Positions 35,884 through 44,090 of a stretch of 64,000 bases of DNA are shown here, one piece after another; the first letter of the stretch is position 1, and each line of letters begins with the position of its first letter. Under the pieces are notes generated by a model. It did not search any database. It worked only from the letters and a program-made list of their open reading frames with translations, and had not been told where the DNA came from. The translations under genes were made by a program, and so were the position numbers. The DNA comes from Phycicoccus sp. M110.8 (lineage in GTDB: Bacteria; Actinomycetota; Actinomycetes; Actinomycetales; Dermatophilaceae), in the NCBI RefSeq assembly GCF_032464895.1, contig NZ_JAWDIC010000001.1:2046001-2110000 (forward strand), in the 5' to 3' direction.

Positions 35884-37027
35884 CCGAACCGGCGGCACCC
35901 GGTGCCGGACCCCTCGCGGCCGACCCGGCGGCGCCGGGCTCCGGGGCGTCCGCCCCCTCCGGGGCGTCGCCGAGGGGCGCGGGCACCAGCGCCCGGGCGG
36001 ACCGCACGTCCGGGTGCAGCCGCAGTCCCTCGCGCGCCCAGCGCGGCAGGTCGCGGCTCACGGCCAGCCAGGCCAGCGAGGCGGCGACGGCCTCGCGCGC
36101 CGGCCGCGCGGCATACCCGAGCTCGTGCGCCTTGGCGCTGGAGTACCAGTAGTGGCGCCCCACGGTGCTCGCCTCGTCGCGGGTCGACAGCGGCTGCTGC
36201 TCGGTGAGGCTGGCCCACCACTCGGTGACGGCGGCGATGCCCCACGCGCTCGCGGCGGGGAGCTCGGCGAAGGGCCCGGGCAGCCCGGCCAGCTCGGAGA
36301 CGAGGGTGTGCAGCGTCCGCCAGGTGACGTCCTCACCGCCGAGCAGGTAGCGCTCGCCGGGCTCGCCCCGCTCGAGCAGGACGACGTGGCCGGCGCCCAC
36401 GTCGCGGGCGTCGACGACGTTGCAGCCGCCGGGGAAGGTGCTGCGGGTCGGGTCGAGCAGGTAGCGCAGGACGATGGCGTTGCTGGGGGCCAGGCGGGTG
36501 AACGGGCCGCCGAGGACGACGGTGGGCAGGGCGAGGACGACCGGTATGCCGTGCACCCGTCCGGCCGCGAGGGCCGCCTCCTCCTGCGCCACCTTGCTCG
36601 CGTAGTAGGCGGGAGCCGGCTCGTCCCCGAGCCGGTCGTCCTCGGTGCGGGCGACGGGGAGCAGGCTCGAGCCGCGCGTCACGCTCGAGCTCGTCACCAC
36701 CACCCGGTCCAGCCCCGCGTCTGCAGCGGCGTGCACCACGGAGGTGGTGCCCTCGACGTTGACCCGTCCCACCTCCTGCGCCCGCGCTGCCCCGAACGCG
36801 TAGACGGCGGCGCAGTGCACCACGGCGTCACAGCCGGCGAACGCCCGGCGCAGGGCGTCGGGATCCGTGAGCGGGGCGACGCGTCGCGCGACCGTGGCAC
36901 CGCCGGTCACGGGCACCGGGGGTCCCGGGTCGCGTGTCACGGCCACGACCTCGTGCCCGTGCGCGATCGCTGCCGCCGCCATCTGCGTGCCGACCATCCC
37001 GGTGGCCCCGGTGACCGCCACCCTCAT
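35831..37027 (-). CDS. NAD-dependent epimerase/dehydratase family protein
   Basis: A 398-residue short-chain dehydrogenase of the extended type. The Rossmann motif is VTGATGMVG at residues 4-12, and the catalytic Tyr-x-x-x-Lys is YYASK near residue 142. It resembles dihydroflavonol-reductase/3-beta-HSD-like members, so a sterol, terpenoid or sugar ketone could be the substrate. The last 60 residues are a Pro/Ala/Arg-rich tail, probably read-through coding without function. It overlaps the upstream DUF362-like gene by ATGA and converges on the unknown module. Confidence 0.82.
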   Translation of the reverse strand: MRVAVTGATGMVGTQMAAAAIAHGHEVVAVTRDPGPPVPVTGGATVARRVAPLTDPDALRRAFAGCDAVVHCAAVYAFGAARAQEVGRVNVEGTTSVVHAAADAGLDRVVVTSSSVTRGSSLLPVARTEDDRLGDEPAPAYYASKVAQEEAALAAGRVHGIPVVLALPTVVLGGPFTRLAPSNAIVLRYLLDPTRSTFPGGCNVVDARDVGAGHVVLLERGEPGERYLLGGEDVTWRTLHTLVSELAGLPGPFAELPAASAWGIAAVTEWWASLTEQQPLSTRDEASTVGRHYWYSSAKAHELGYAARPAREAVAASLAWLAVSRDLPRWAREGLRLHPDVRSARALVPAPLGDAPEGADAPEPGAAGSAARGPAPGAAGSVRPRPRRSPPAWPRRPR

Positions 37028-38994
37028 CGCGGTCCCCGGACGTGGGTGAAGCCGTGGTCGTCGACGACCGGCCCCTGTGCCGGGTCGCCGGCGGTCGGCT
37101 CGCGGGAGCCGGTGCGGTCGGCGACCCACTCCCGCGCGGCGGAGAGGAGCAGCTCCACCGACCGGGTGAGCAGGGGCTCGCCCGGGTCGGGTGGCGGTCG
37201 GCCGATGCGGAACTCCCGCCCCTCGAAGCAGGCCTCGAGGTTGTCGAAGGTCGTGGTGAAGAACCGGCGGTAGGCCTCCTCCAGCAGGGGGGTGCGCACC
37301 TCGGGCCACAGGTCGAGGTCCACCCCGGCCCACGCCGGTGGCAGGGAGAAGAGCTGGCGACCGCGGACGGTGACCCGGGTCCCGCGGCCGCTGCGCCGGA
37401 AGCTGAGCAGCCCGTCGTCGTAGGTGGCAGACCCGTTGGGGCTCAACACGGTCCGCCAGGTCAGGCGGTGCTCGTCCGCGCGCCGCTCCACGAGCTCGAT
37501 CTTGCCGACGTCGATCGCGCGGCCGCCCCAGGCCGCCACCCAGTTCGGCTGGGGGAGGTAGAGGTTGCGCTCGGCCTGCCGCGTCGCGCCGGGGTCGGGG
37601 CTGCCCGGCACGGCGACCCGTCGTCCGCCCAGGTAGTCGGCCATCAGGCTGATCCCGGCCGCCACGTCGACCCGCGCGACCCACGCGTCGAAGTCCGCCG
37701 GCACCTCGCGGGACACCTCGAAGACCGTCGCGCCGTCGACGAGCCGCCACCGCATCCCGTCGGCGTTGGGCCCGGTGCCGTCGAGCAGCGCCTCGAACGG
37801 TGCGAGGAACGCCGGCAACCCGTCGTACGCCTCGCCCGGCCAGTCCGCGGGGTCGAACCCGAGCGGGACCTCGCGCCGGTCGACCGCCTCCTTGTCCGCG
37901 GAGACCGCCCAGGCCCGGGCCGAGCCCGCGACGCCGTGGGCGAGGGTGAGGAGCGACTCCAGGGCCAGCTGCCCGGCGGGGTCGTCCGCCGCCTCGACCA
38001 GTGGGGTGACCAGGCTGCGCAGGGCCGACAGCACCGGGTCGGCCGGCTCGCCGCCCTCGTCGTGGCCGCCGACGGCCGCCCTGAGCACCCGCTCGAGCCT
38101 CGGTTCGGCGGCGAGCGCCGCAGCGGCCGCCCGCAGGCGCGGGTGCGGACCCAGGGGCCGCGACGGGGCGGGCACCCGGCCCTCCAGCCGACCGGGTGAG
38201 GCCCCGAGCCGCTCCACGGCGCGGCCCACGAGGCGCGAGGCGCCGCGGTCCTGACCGAGGAGCGCGGCGACGCAGGTGTCCGCCAGGACCGCGTCCGTGG
38301 CGACCACGAGGACGCCGCCGGCGGCCCCGGAGTCCGCGGGTGCAGGCAACCGGGCCCCGTCGACGCCGCCCGCCGGCGCCAGCGCGTCGACGACCACCAG
38401 CGTGGGCGGCAGGCGGGCCAGAAGGTCGACGGCGACGTCCGCCGGCTCGGCCCCGGCCACCTCGGGGGCCGCTCCCAGCAGGGTCTCCAGCGACCCGGCG
38501 AACCCGTCGACGAGGTCGGTGACGGCACGGCCGACCACCACCCGCGTGCGGGCTGCTGCCCACACGGCGCTGCACAGCTGCCCGGAGAGCACGGCCGTGT
38601 CGGGCACCGGCGCCGTCACGAGGTCGTCGGCCAGGTCGACGACGGCATACGACCGTCCCTCGTCGGTGCGCCCGGTGAGGCCGGCGTCCACCGCGAGCAG
38701 GGTGGCGGAGCGGTGTCCCCGGTCGTGGTCGCCGACGGTGAGCCGTACACCGACGGACACGTCGTCGCAACCGCGCTGGTGGAGCAGGTCGACGACGGTG
38801 TGGACGACCGCGGCGCTCGCGGGGGTGGGCGGGCTGACACGGGTGAGGACGACGGCGGGGCCGGCGGGCTCGACCCCGAGGCGGTCGCACGCGGCGGCCA
38901 GGCCCGCGACGCCTCCACCGCTGACCACGGTGCAGGCAGGCGGTTCCCGGCTCACGACACCGTCCGGTGCCACGCGTCCATGAAAGCAGCGCAT
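37024..38994 (-). CDS. DUF362-like domain fused to SRPBCC-like domain
   Basis: A 656-residue protein. Residues 20-240 resemble DUF362 (VVLTRVSPPTPASAAVVHTV, TRVVVGRAVTDLVDGFAGSL, PPTLVVVDALAPAGGVDGAR), although the usual ferredoxin-like Cys cluster is not visible. A helical middle region follows. Residues 420-580 look like a START/SRPBCC fold (VFEVSREVPADFDAWVARV, EHRLTWRTVLSPNGSATYDD). The combination suggests binding or reduction of a hydrophobic ligand, but this is inference. It is coupled to the epimerase gene by ATGA and diverges from the DUF2630 gene. Confidence 0.66.
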   Translation of the reverse strand: MRCFHGRVAPDGVVSREPPACTVVSGGGVAGLAAACDRLGVEPAGPAVVLTRVSPPTPASAAVVHTVVDLLHQRGCDDVSVGVRLTVGDHDRGHRSATLLAVDAGLTGRTDEGRSYAVVDLADDLVTAPVPDTAVLSGQLCSAVWAAARTRVVVGRAVTDLVDGFAGSLETLLGAAPEVAGAEPADVAVDLLARLPPTLVVVDALAPAGGVDGARLPAPADSGAAGGVLVVATDAVLADTCVAALLGQDRGASRLVGRAVERLGASPGRLEGRVPAPSRPLGPHPRLRAAAAALAAEPRLERVLRAAVGGHDEGGEPADPVLSALRSLVTPLVEAADDPAGQLALESLLTLAHGVAGSARAWAVSADKEAVDRREVPLGFDPADWPGEAYDGLPAFLAPFEALLDGTGPNADGMRWRLVDGATVFEVSREVPADFDAWVARVDVAAGISLMADYLGGRRVAVPGSPDPGATRQAERNLYLPQPNWVAAWGGRAIDVGKIELVERRADEHRLTWRTVLSPNGSATYDDGLLSFRRSGRGTRVTVRGRQLFSLPPAWAGVDLDLWPEVRTPLLEEAYRRFFTTTFDNLEACFEGREFRIGRPPPDPGEPLLTRSVELLLSAAREWVADRTGSREPTAGDPAQGPVVDDHGFTHVRGPR

Positions 38995-39032
38995 CCCTCG
39001 CCCGCGGAAGGCCTCGGTGCCATAGTGGGCGC

Positions 39033-39281
39033 GTGGCCGAGGACATCGACATCCAGCAGCGCATCAAGGGACTCATCGACGAGGAGCACTCGCTGCGGGC
39101 GCAGCTCGGCGACGGCGACATCACCGTCGAGGAGGAGAACTCGCGGCTGCGGGCCCTCGAGGTCGAGCTCGACCAGTGCTGGGACCTGCTGCGCCAGCGC
39201 CGCGCCCGCCGGGAGTTCGGCGAGGACCCGGGTGGTGCGCAGGTGCGTGACGCGGCGACGGTGGAGAACTACCGGGGCTGA
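39033..39281 (+). CDS. DUF2630 family protein
   Basis: An 82-residue acidic coiled-coil protein matching DUF2630: IQQRIKGLIDEEHSLRAQL at the start, then LEVELDQCWDLLRQRRARRE. These small proteins are widespread in actinobacteria and have no assigned function. The GTG at 39033 is 6 nt after CATAGT, consistent with a leaderless message. Confidence 0.85.
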   Translation: MAEDIDIQQRIKGLIDEEHSLRAQLGDGDITVEEENSRLRALEVELDQCWDLLRQRRARREFGEDPGGAQVRDAATVENYRG

Positions 39282-39341
39282 GCGCCGACTGCGGCGGGCC
39301 CCGCCACGGCGTGGCGGCTCGTGACCTTCGACCGTCCCGTC

Positions 39342-39367
39342 CTACCGTCGAACTGGCTACCGTCGAA
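39342..39367. repeat. Direct repeat CTACCGTCGAA
   Basis: CTACCGTCGAA occurs at 39342-39352 and 39357-39367, 15 bp apart, upstream of a small membrane-protein gene. Each copy contains TACCGT, which could act as a -10 box. Confidence 0.5.
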
Positions 39368-39399
39368 GGTGGCCGGTACCCGACACGAGGGGGTGCGGA

Positions 39400-39546
39400 A
39401 TGCGCACAGCACTCGACCACCTGCACCTGCCACACCACCAGCCCCGGTGGTGGGTGGGACACACCATGGCCGCCGTGGCCGGCGTCGTCGCGGTCCTGTA
39501 TGCCGCGGCCGTGCTGCTGACGGTGCTGCTCCGCGCGGGCATCTGA
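39400..39546 (+). CDS. Small single-pass membrane protein
   Basis: A 48-residue reading frame from ATG 39400 to TGA 39546. A His-rich head (HLHLPHHQPRWWVGH) is followed by one helix (MAAVAGVVAVLYAAAVLLTV) and a short basic end. Third codon positions are GC-rich as in neighbouring genes, which supports it being real. No ribosome-binding site is clear and no family is recognised. Confidence 0.5.
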   Translation: MRTALDHLHLPHHQPRWWVGHTMAAVAGVVAVLYAAAVLLTVLLRAGI

Positions 39547-39601
39547 GCGCGAGCGGCCGCACGCCCTTCCGCCGCACGGCGCGGGGGAGGACCATGGCGC
39601 C

Positions 39602-39946
39602 GTGAGCGAACAGACCACGCCCTCGACGCAGGGCGTCACCGTCGAGCTCCTGGCCGCCGTGGACCTCGGCCCGGAGATCGAGGGCATGCAGGGCCGCCAG
39701 CTGCGGATGCGCCTGGTGACCATGGCGCCGGGCGCCACCTTCGGCCCCGAGCACGACCACAAGGGCAGGCCCGGCACGGTCTACGTGCTGCAGGGCACCA
39801 TCACCGACCACCGCGACGGGGTGGCGACGGAGTACGGCCCGGGCCTGGGGTGGCCGGAGGACCGGAACACGCTGCACTGGCTCGAGAACCGCGGCACCGA
39901 GACGGCCGTCGAGGTGTCGGTCGACATCGTGTCGGCTCCGACCTGA
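39602..39946 (+). CDS. Cupin-domain protein
   Basis: A 114-residue single cupin. Motif 1 is visible as GPEHDHKGRPGTVYVLQG (His, His and Gly pattern, with Gly-Thr where Glu often stands) and motif 2 as WPEDRNTLHWLENRG. The fold is a small beta barrel that usually holds a metal; substrate is unknown. The GTG at 39602 begins MSEQTTPST. It is a single gene. Confidence 0.78.
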   Translation: MSEQTTPSTQGVTVELLAAVDLGPEIEGMQGRQLRMRLVTMAPGATFGPEHDHKGRPGTVYVLQGTITDHRDGVATEYGPGLGWPEDRNTLHWLENRGTETAVEVSVDIVSAPT

Positions 39947-39955
39947 CGAGACGAC

Positions 39956-40327
39956 TCAGTCGCGGATCGTCGCGCCGTTGAGCTTGAGGGAGTCCCACGA
40001 GCGAGCGTTGAAGACGAACCGGGGCAGGCCGTCCATGGTCACCGTGAGCGCCCCGCTGGCGTCGATGGAGTACCCCACCGTGCGCTCCTCCTCCGGCAAC
40101 GTGCAGAAGAACTCCACCGTGCCCTGCGCGCCGACGGTCGTGAGGATGACCTCGAGGTAGGTCCGCAGCCCGAGCTCGGGCACCCGGGTCGAGGCCGACG
40201 CGTCCCTGGCCGCCCGGAGCGTCCCCTGCCACACCTCGCTCTCGAGCGTGCCGTCGTGGTCGAGGTAGTTCCACCGGACCAGCACGGTCGGCTCCTGCGC
40301 CTCGATCTCCCACAGCTCCTGCGCCAT
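39956..40327 (-). CDS. Hypothetical protein
   Basis: A 123-residue protein of unknown family. It reads as alternating beta strands (VLVRWNYLDHDGTLESEVWQ, GTVEFFCTLPEEERTVGYSI, GLPRFVFNARSWDSLKLNG) with one helix (TLRAARDAS). There is no signal or membrane segment. It converges on the cupin gene. Confidence 0.6.
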   Translation of the reverse strand: MAQELWEIEAQEPTVLVRWNYLDHDGTLESEVWQGTLRAARDASASTRVPELGLRTYLEVILTTVGAQGTVEFFCTLPEEERTVGYSIDASGALTVTMDGLPRFVFNARSWDSLKLNGATIRD

Positions 40328-40424
40328 CCAGCACGTCCTCTCCCGGGTCCGCCCACCGACCGGCAGGCGCGCATGGCCGAGGGCACCGCCCTCGGCGCCT
40401 GCTCCTACCCACCCGGGCGGCCGT

Positions 40425-40895
40425 CTACACCGGATCCGGGCCGAGGTGGCGCGCGATGGCGGCGCGGAGGTCGTCGTGCCGAGGCCCGAGCGCCGTCGCC
40501 GGGTCGGACCAGTGGCTGGGCGGGTAGAGCCAGACGGGCTTGCGCACGAGCTCCGGCGGTTCCCAGCCGTAGCGGGGCCACACGTGGGCGTGCAGGTACG
40601 GGTCGGTGTTCCCCAGGATCTCCAGGTTGACCCGGCGGAACTCGGGGTCGCGCTCGGCGCAGGCGCGCTCGACTGCCTCGCCGAGGCGGGCCATCGAGTC
40701 GAGGAACTGCATCCGCCGGTCGGTCGGCAGGTCGGACAGCCTCTGGACCTGCGGGTCGTCGGTCAGCAGGACGCAGTACCCGGGGAGCCACTGGACGTCG
40801 CCCACGACGGCGAAGCCGCCCGGCACACGTCGCAGCACGGTCGGGTTCTCTCCCCGGAGGGCCGCTCCGATGCGGTCCGCGCGCCAGTCGTCCAT
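40425..40895 (-). CDS. HIT-like nucleotide-binding protein
   Basis: A 156-residue protein. The histidine-triad-like motif HAHVWPRY follows NLEILGNTDPYL, and LPGYCVLLTDDPQVQRLSDL is the usual first strand-helix block. The third His of a strict HIT motif is replaced by Trp-Pro, so it is a variant whose activity on nucleotide conjugates is uncertain. The ATG at 40895 gives a normal length; the gene diverges from the DUF1990 gene. Confidence 0.75.
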   Translation of the reverse strand: MDDWRADRIGAALRGENPTVLRRVPGGFAVVGDVQWLPGYCVLLTDDPQVQRLSDLPTDRRMQFLDSMARLGEAVERACAERDPEFRRVNLEILGNTDPYLHAHVWPRYGWEPPELVRKPVWLYPPSHWSDPATALGPRHDDLRAAIARHLGPDPV

Positions 40896-40969
40896 GCGGC
40901 GCACGCTCTCACATCTGCGGCCGGCGGTGGCGCGTGACCCCGCCGGTGCGGCGCACCCGAGAATGGGCC

Positions 40970-41524
40970 ATGGCCACCAGCCCGATCCCACCTCGCCGCC
41001 TCGAGCGGTTGCGGTCCGCACCCCTGACGTATGCCGCCGTGGGCGCCAGCGGGACGGCGTCGGCCCCGGCGGGCTACCGGACCGTGCACGAGGAACGAGT
41101 GCTGCAGCGCCTGGACCTCGACGGGGCGGCCGAGGACCTGCTCACCTGGCGGGTGCACCAGAGGGCGGGGCTGCGGGTCGCCGCGTCGACGCCGCGGGCG
41201 GCCCCGGGTGCGGTCGTCGACATGCGCCTGGGGCCCGGGCCGCTGTCGGTCCGGATCCCCTGCCGTGTCGTCTGCGTCGTCGAGGAAGCGGACCGTCGCG
41301 GGTTCGCATACGGGACACTGCCCGGGCACCCCGAGTCGGGCGAGGAGCTGTTCCTGCTGCGCCGCGGTGCCGACGGGCGGATCACCTTCACCATCACCGC
41401 CTTCTCGCGACCGGCGACCGCGCTCGCGCGCGTCGGTGGCCCGGTCGGCACCGTCGTGCAGGACGCGATGACGCGTCGCTACCTCGCCGCCCTCGACCGC
41501 TTGGTGGGCCGACCGCCCTCGTGA
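40970..41524 (+). CDS. DUF1990 family protein
   Basis: A 184-residue protein matching DUF1990: LTYAAVGASG at the start, GYRTVHEERVLQRLDLDGAA, then PCRVVCVVEEADRRGFAYGT and LPGHPESGEELFLLRRGADG. The fold is probably SRPBCC-like; function is unknown. A -10-like GAGAAT lies a few nt before the ATG. The stop codon falls inside a 17-bp tandem repeat array. Confidence 0.85.
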   Translation: MATSPIPPRRLERLRSAPLTYAAVGASGTASAPAGYRTVHEERVLQRLDLDGAAEDLLTWRVHQRAGLRVAASTPRAAPGAVVDMRLGPGPLSVRIPCRVVCVVEEADRRGFAYGTLPGHPESGEELFLLRRGADGRITFTITAFSRPATALARVGGPVGTVVQDAMTRRYLAALDRLVGRPPS

Positions 41525-41587
41525 GCCGACCGCCCTCGTGGGCCGACCGCCCTCGTGGGCCGACCGTCCTGGTGGGCCGCCGTTCTC
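41504..41587. repeat. Five tandem 17-bp repeats across a stop codon
   Basis: Units of consensus GTGGGCCGACCGCCCTC start at 41504, 41521, 41538, 41555 and 41572. The first lies in the DUF1990 gene. The second reads GTGAGCC, and that G-to-A change creates the TGA stop. Confidence 0.85.
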
Positions 41588-41687
41588 GTGGGGTGACCGA
41601 TGACTTCTGGCGGGTCGACCGGTCAGAATGACCACCGCGTGGCCCGACCGCAGGGGCGGCGCACCGTCGAGCTGGAGGGGAGTCGTC

Positions 41688-42368
41688 GTGAAGCTGCTGC
41701 TGACGTCCGGGGGTGTCACCAACCCGAGCATCCGGGAGCGGTTGGTCAGCCTCCTCGGGAAGCCCGTCGAGGAGTCCGCCGCGCTCTGCATCCCGAGCGC
41801 CGAGTGGGGCCACCCGTGGTGCACGCCGCAGTCGGCCTGGCGCTTCGTGTCGGGGCTGGCCCCGGGCGGCGAGCCGTCGTCCCCCATGGTGGACCTGGGC
41901 TGGAAGTCGGTGGGGCTGCTCGAGCTCACCGCGCTTCCGAGCATCGGCCGGGAGCGCTGGGAACCCTGGGTGCGGGCTGCGGACGTGCTGCTCGTCGACG
42001 GTGGCGACGCGACGTACCTGTGCCACTGGCTGCGCGAGTCCGGGCTCGCCGAGCTGCTCCCCTCGCTGGACGACACGGTCTGGGTCGGCGTGAGTGCCGG
42101 CAGCATGGTCATGACGCCACGGATCGGCGAGGACTTCGTCTCCTGGAGCGGGACGACGGACGGCGACCGGACCCTCGGGGTCGTCGACTTCTCGATCTTC
42201 CCGCACCTGAACCACCCCGACATGGCCTGGAACGTCATGGCGAATGCCGAGAAGTGGGCCGCCGAGGTGGGCGGCCCGGCATACGCCATCGACGAGCAGA
42301 CGGCGATCGCGGTCGTCGACGGGACCGCCGAGGTGGTCTCCGAGGGCACGTGGAAGGCGTTCTCCTGA
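41688..42368 (+). CDS. Peptidase E-like (S51) protein
   Basis: A 226-residue protein. It begins KLLLTSGGVTNPSIRERLVS and has ADVLLVDGGDATYLCHWLR and the nucleophile elbow WVGVSAGSMVM (Ser in Gly-x-Ser-Ala-Gly), all typical of family S51. FPHLNHPDM holds the candidate His. Family members cut Asp-X dipeptides or cyanophycin, but specificity is not readable here. The GTG at 41688 has GGAGGGG 7 nt upstream, one of the few clear ribosome-binding sites in the region. Confidence 0.8.
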   Translation: MKLLLTSGGVTNPSIRERLVSLLGKPVEESAALCIPSAEWGHPWCTPQSAWRFVSGLAPGGEPSSPMVDLGWKSVGLLELTALPSIGRERWEPWVRAADVLLVDGGDATYLCHWLRESGLAELLPSLDDTVWVGVSAGSMVMTPRIGEDFVSWSGTTDGDRTLGVVDFSIFPHLNHPDMAWNVMANAEKWAAEVGGPAYAIDEQTAIAVVDGTAEVVSEGTWKAFS

Positions 42369-42421
42369 CCCGTGGGACCGTGCTGTCAGGGCACGACCAG
42401 CAGGGCGGGAGAGGATGAGCC

Positions 42422-42991
42422 GTGCCGAAGGACCTTGCTGACGTCGCGTGGCCCGTGACGACCGACCGCCTCTCGCTGCGACAGGCCCGTGCGGAGGACG
42501 CCGACGCCGTGCTGTCCTACCGACGGCAGCCCGAGGTCGCTGCCTGGATCGGCGTGCCTCCGGAGGACTTCGCCGAGCGGTTCGCCGCACCCGAGCGGCT
42601 CGACCTCCTGCTCCTCGTCGAGCGCGACGGTGAGGTGGTCGGTGACCTCATGGTCAAGGTGGAGGACGCGTGGGCTCCGGCGCGGCTGGCCGACAAGGCC
42701 CGCGGGGTGCAGGCGGAGCTCGGCTGGTCGCTGAGGCGGGAGGTGACCGGGCGCGGCTACGCGACGGAAGCCGTCGAGGCCGTGCTCCGCATCTGCTTCG
42801 AGGACCTGGAGCTGCGCCGGGTGACCGCGGGCTGCTTCGCCGGCAACGTCCGGTCCTGGCGTCTCATGGAACGCGTTGGCATGCGCCGCGAGGCCACCAG
42901 GGTCGCGGACGCGCTGCACCCCTCGGGTGAGTGGCAGGACGGCTACACCTACGCCCTGCTCGCCGAGGAGTGGCGCGGCCGACACCGCTGA
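42422..42991 (+). CDS. GNAT N-acetyltransferase (RimJ/RimL-like)
   Basis: A 189-residue acetyltransferase. It begins TDRLSLRQARAEDADAVLSY, carries the acetyl-CoA loop GWSLRREVTGRGYATEAVEA (R/Q-x-x-G-x-G/A), and has AGNVRSWRLMERVGMRREA, the usual RimJ/RimL ending. The acceptor could be a protein N-terminus, an antibiotic or a small amine. Confidence 0.87.
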   Translation: MPKDLADVAWPVTTDRLSLRQARAEDADAVLSYRRQPEVAAWIGVPPEDFAERFAAPERLDLLLLVERDGEVVGDLMVKVEDAWAPARLADKARGVQAELGWSLRREVTGRGYATEAVEAVLRICFEDLELRRVTAGCFAGNVRSWRLMERVGMRREATRVADALHPSGEWQDGYTYALLAEEWRGRHR

Positions 42992-42995
42992 CCGC

Positions 42996-43394
42996 TCAGG
43001 ACGTCGGCTCGGCGTCCTGGACGAGTTGGACGAGGTGGCCGTCCGGGTCCGCGACCCAGGCGATGAGCAGGCGCCCCAGCCAGGGCGCCGGCGCCTTGAC
43101 CGGGGTCGCGCCGAGCTCCTGCAGGTGCGTGTATGCCGCGGGGGTGTCGTCCGTCCACAGGATCACGGCGGCGCGCTGTCCCTCGACGACGGGGTCCAGG
43201 CCGTGGTCGTCCCTCGTGGAGGCCTCGCTCGCCAGGCCGATGCGGTAGCCGTCGAGGACCAGGTCCACGTGGATCGGGTCCCCCTCACGAGGCGTCCTGA
43301 AGATCTCCTCGAAGCCCAGCCGCGTGTAGAACTCGACCGCGCGGGGGAGGTCTGCGCTGAACAGGACGATCTGGGGGCTGGTGAAGGTCGGCAC
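42996..43394 (-). CDS. VOC-fold (glyoxalase/bleomycin resistance) protein
   Basis: A 132-residue protein with the paired beta-alpha-beta-beta-beta modules of the vicinal oxygen chelate superfamily. PQIVLFSADLPRAVEFYTRL opens module one and AWVADPDGHLVQLVQ closes module two. Metal-ligand positions can be guessed at His51-Asp53 (PIHVDLVLDG) and Asp in the final strand. Function may be binding or isomerisation. A GTG nine codons upstream (43421) is an alternative start. Confidence 0.82.
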   Translation of the reverse strand: MPTFTSPQIVLFSADLPRAVEFYTRLGFEEIFRTPREGDPIHVDLVLDGYRIGLASEASTRDDHGLDPVVEGQRAAVILWTDDTPAAYTHLQELGATPVKAPAPWLGRLLIAWVADPDGHLVQLVQDAEPTS

Positions 43395-43467
43395 GCGCGC
43401 CAGCGTGCCAGACGAGCGCACGCCACCACGGGAACCGGGACGGCCGAGCGGTCAGCCTCCGCGGCGT

Positions 43468-43689
43468 TCAGTCGGCGCGGCGCGCCACGAGGTACAGCGG
43501 GAGGAAGAGAACCACCACCAGCAGGCACAGGGCCGCCCACACCTCGGGTCGGTCGACCGTCAGGCCACCGAACGTGGCGACGACCGGCCGCCCGAGCCTG
43601 GCGCGTGACCGGGCGTCCTGCAGCACCCAGAGGCTGGCGGTGGCGACGACCACCGCCGCGAGAAGGCCACCCAGCACGGCAGCACCCAT
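43468..43689 (-). CDS. Small two-helix membrane protein
   Basis: A 73-residue protein with helices at about residues 4-24 (VLGGLLAAVVVATASLWVL) and 49-68 (VWAALCLLVVVLFLPLYLVA). A basic loop (QDARSRARLGRP) probably faces the cytosol. No family is recognised. Confidence 0.6.
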   Translation of the reverse strand: MGAAVLGGLLAAVVVATASLWVLQDARSRARLGRPVVATFGGLTVDRPEVWAALCLLVVVLFLPLYLVARRAD

Positions 43690-43732
43690 GTCCCCAGTAT
43701 CCGCGCCGGTCGCCGGTGCGCGTCCATGACGA

Positions 43733-43764
43733 AGGCCCTCCCCGCCTGGTGCGGTGGAGGGCCT
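43733..43764 (-). terminator. Hairpin terminator after tRNA-Pro
   Basis: AGGCCCTCC and GGAGGGCCT form a 9-bp perfect stem around a 14-nt loop, 19 bp beyond the tRNA 3' end. Confidence 0.7.
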
Positions 43765-43782
43765 GTGACCTGCTGAAACGTG

Positions 43783-43859
<77 letters not shown>

Positions 43860-44006
43860 TGGCAATCGCCACCCCGAACCGCGGTCCGGAAGCAGCGACA
43901 GTGAAGGATAGCCCACCACCCGTTCCGGCTCCCAATCGGTATGCCGTCGTGCCGGCGCGAGCCGAGTTGCCGGGACGACAAGCCCCCGGGTGCATCGTCC
44001 GGTGGG

Positions 44007-44090
44007 GGCCATTCGTGCCCGATCCGGCACGAATCGCCCCGGCGGACGGCGAGCGAGGGCGATTCGTGGCCACAGTGGCGCGAATGGCCC
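44007..44090. repeat. Paired REP/BIME-like palindromes
   Basis: Hairpin 1 pairs GGCCATTCGTGCC (44007-44019) with GGCACGAATCGCC (44026-44038). Hairpin 2 pairs GGGCGATTCGTGGCC (44057-44071) with GGCGCGAATGGCCC (44077-44090). The two hairpins are also near-complementary to each other, so the whole block can fold as one. It lies in a 317-bp gap (43860-44176) with no gene; the rest of the gap holds short GGTGCGAA/GGTGCGGAG direct repeats. Confidence 0.75.

Noticed and set aside
41504-41587. CRISPR or IS terminal repeat
   Set aside because: Units are direct, contiguous 17-mers with no spacers, inverted ends or transposase.
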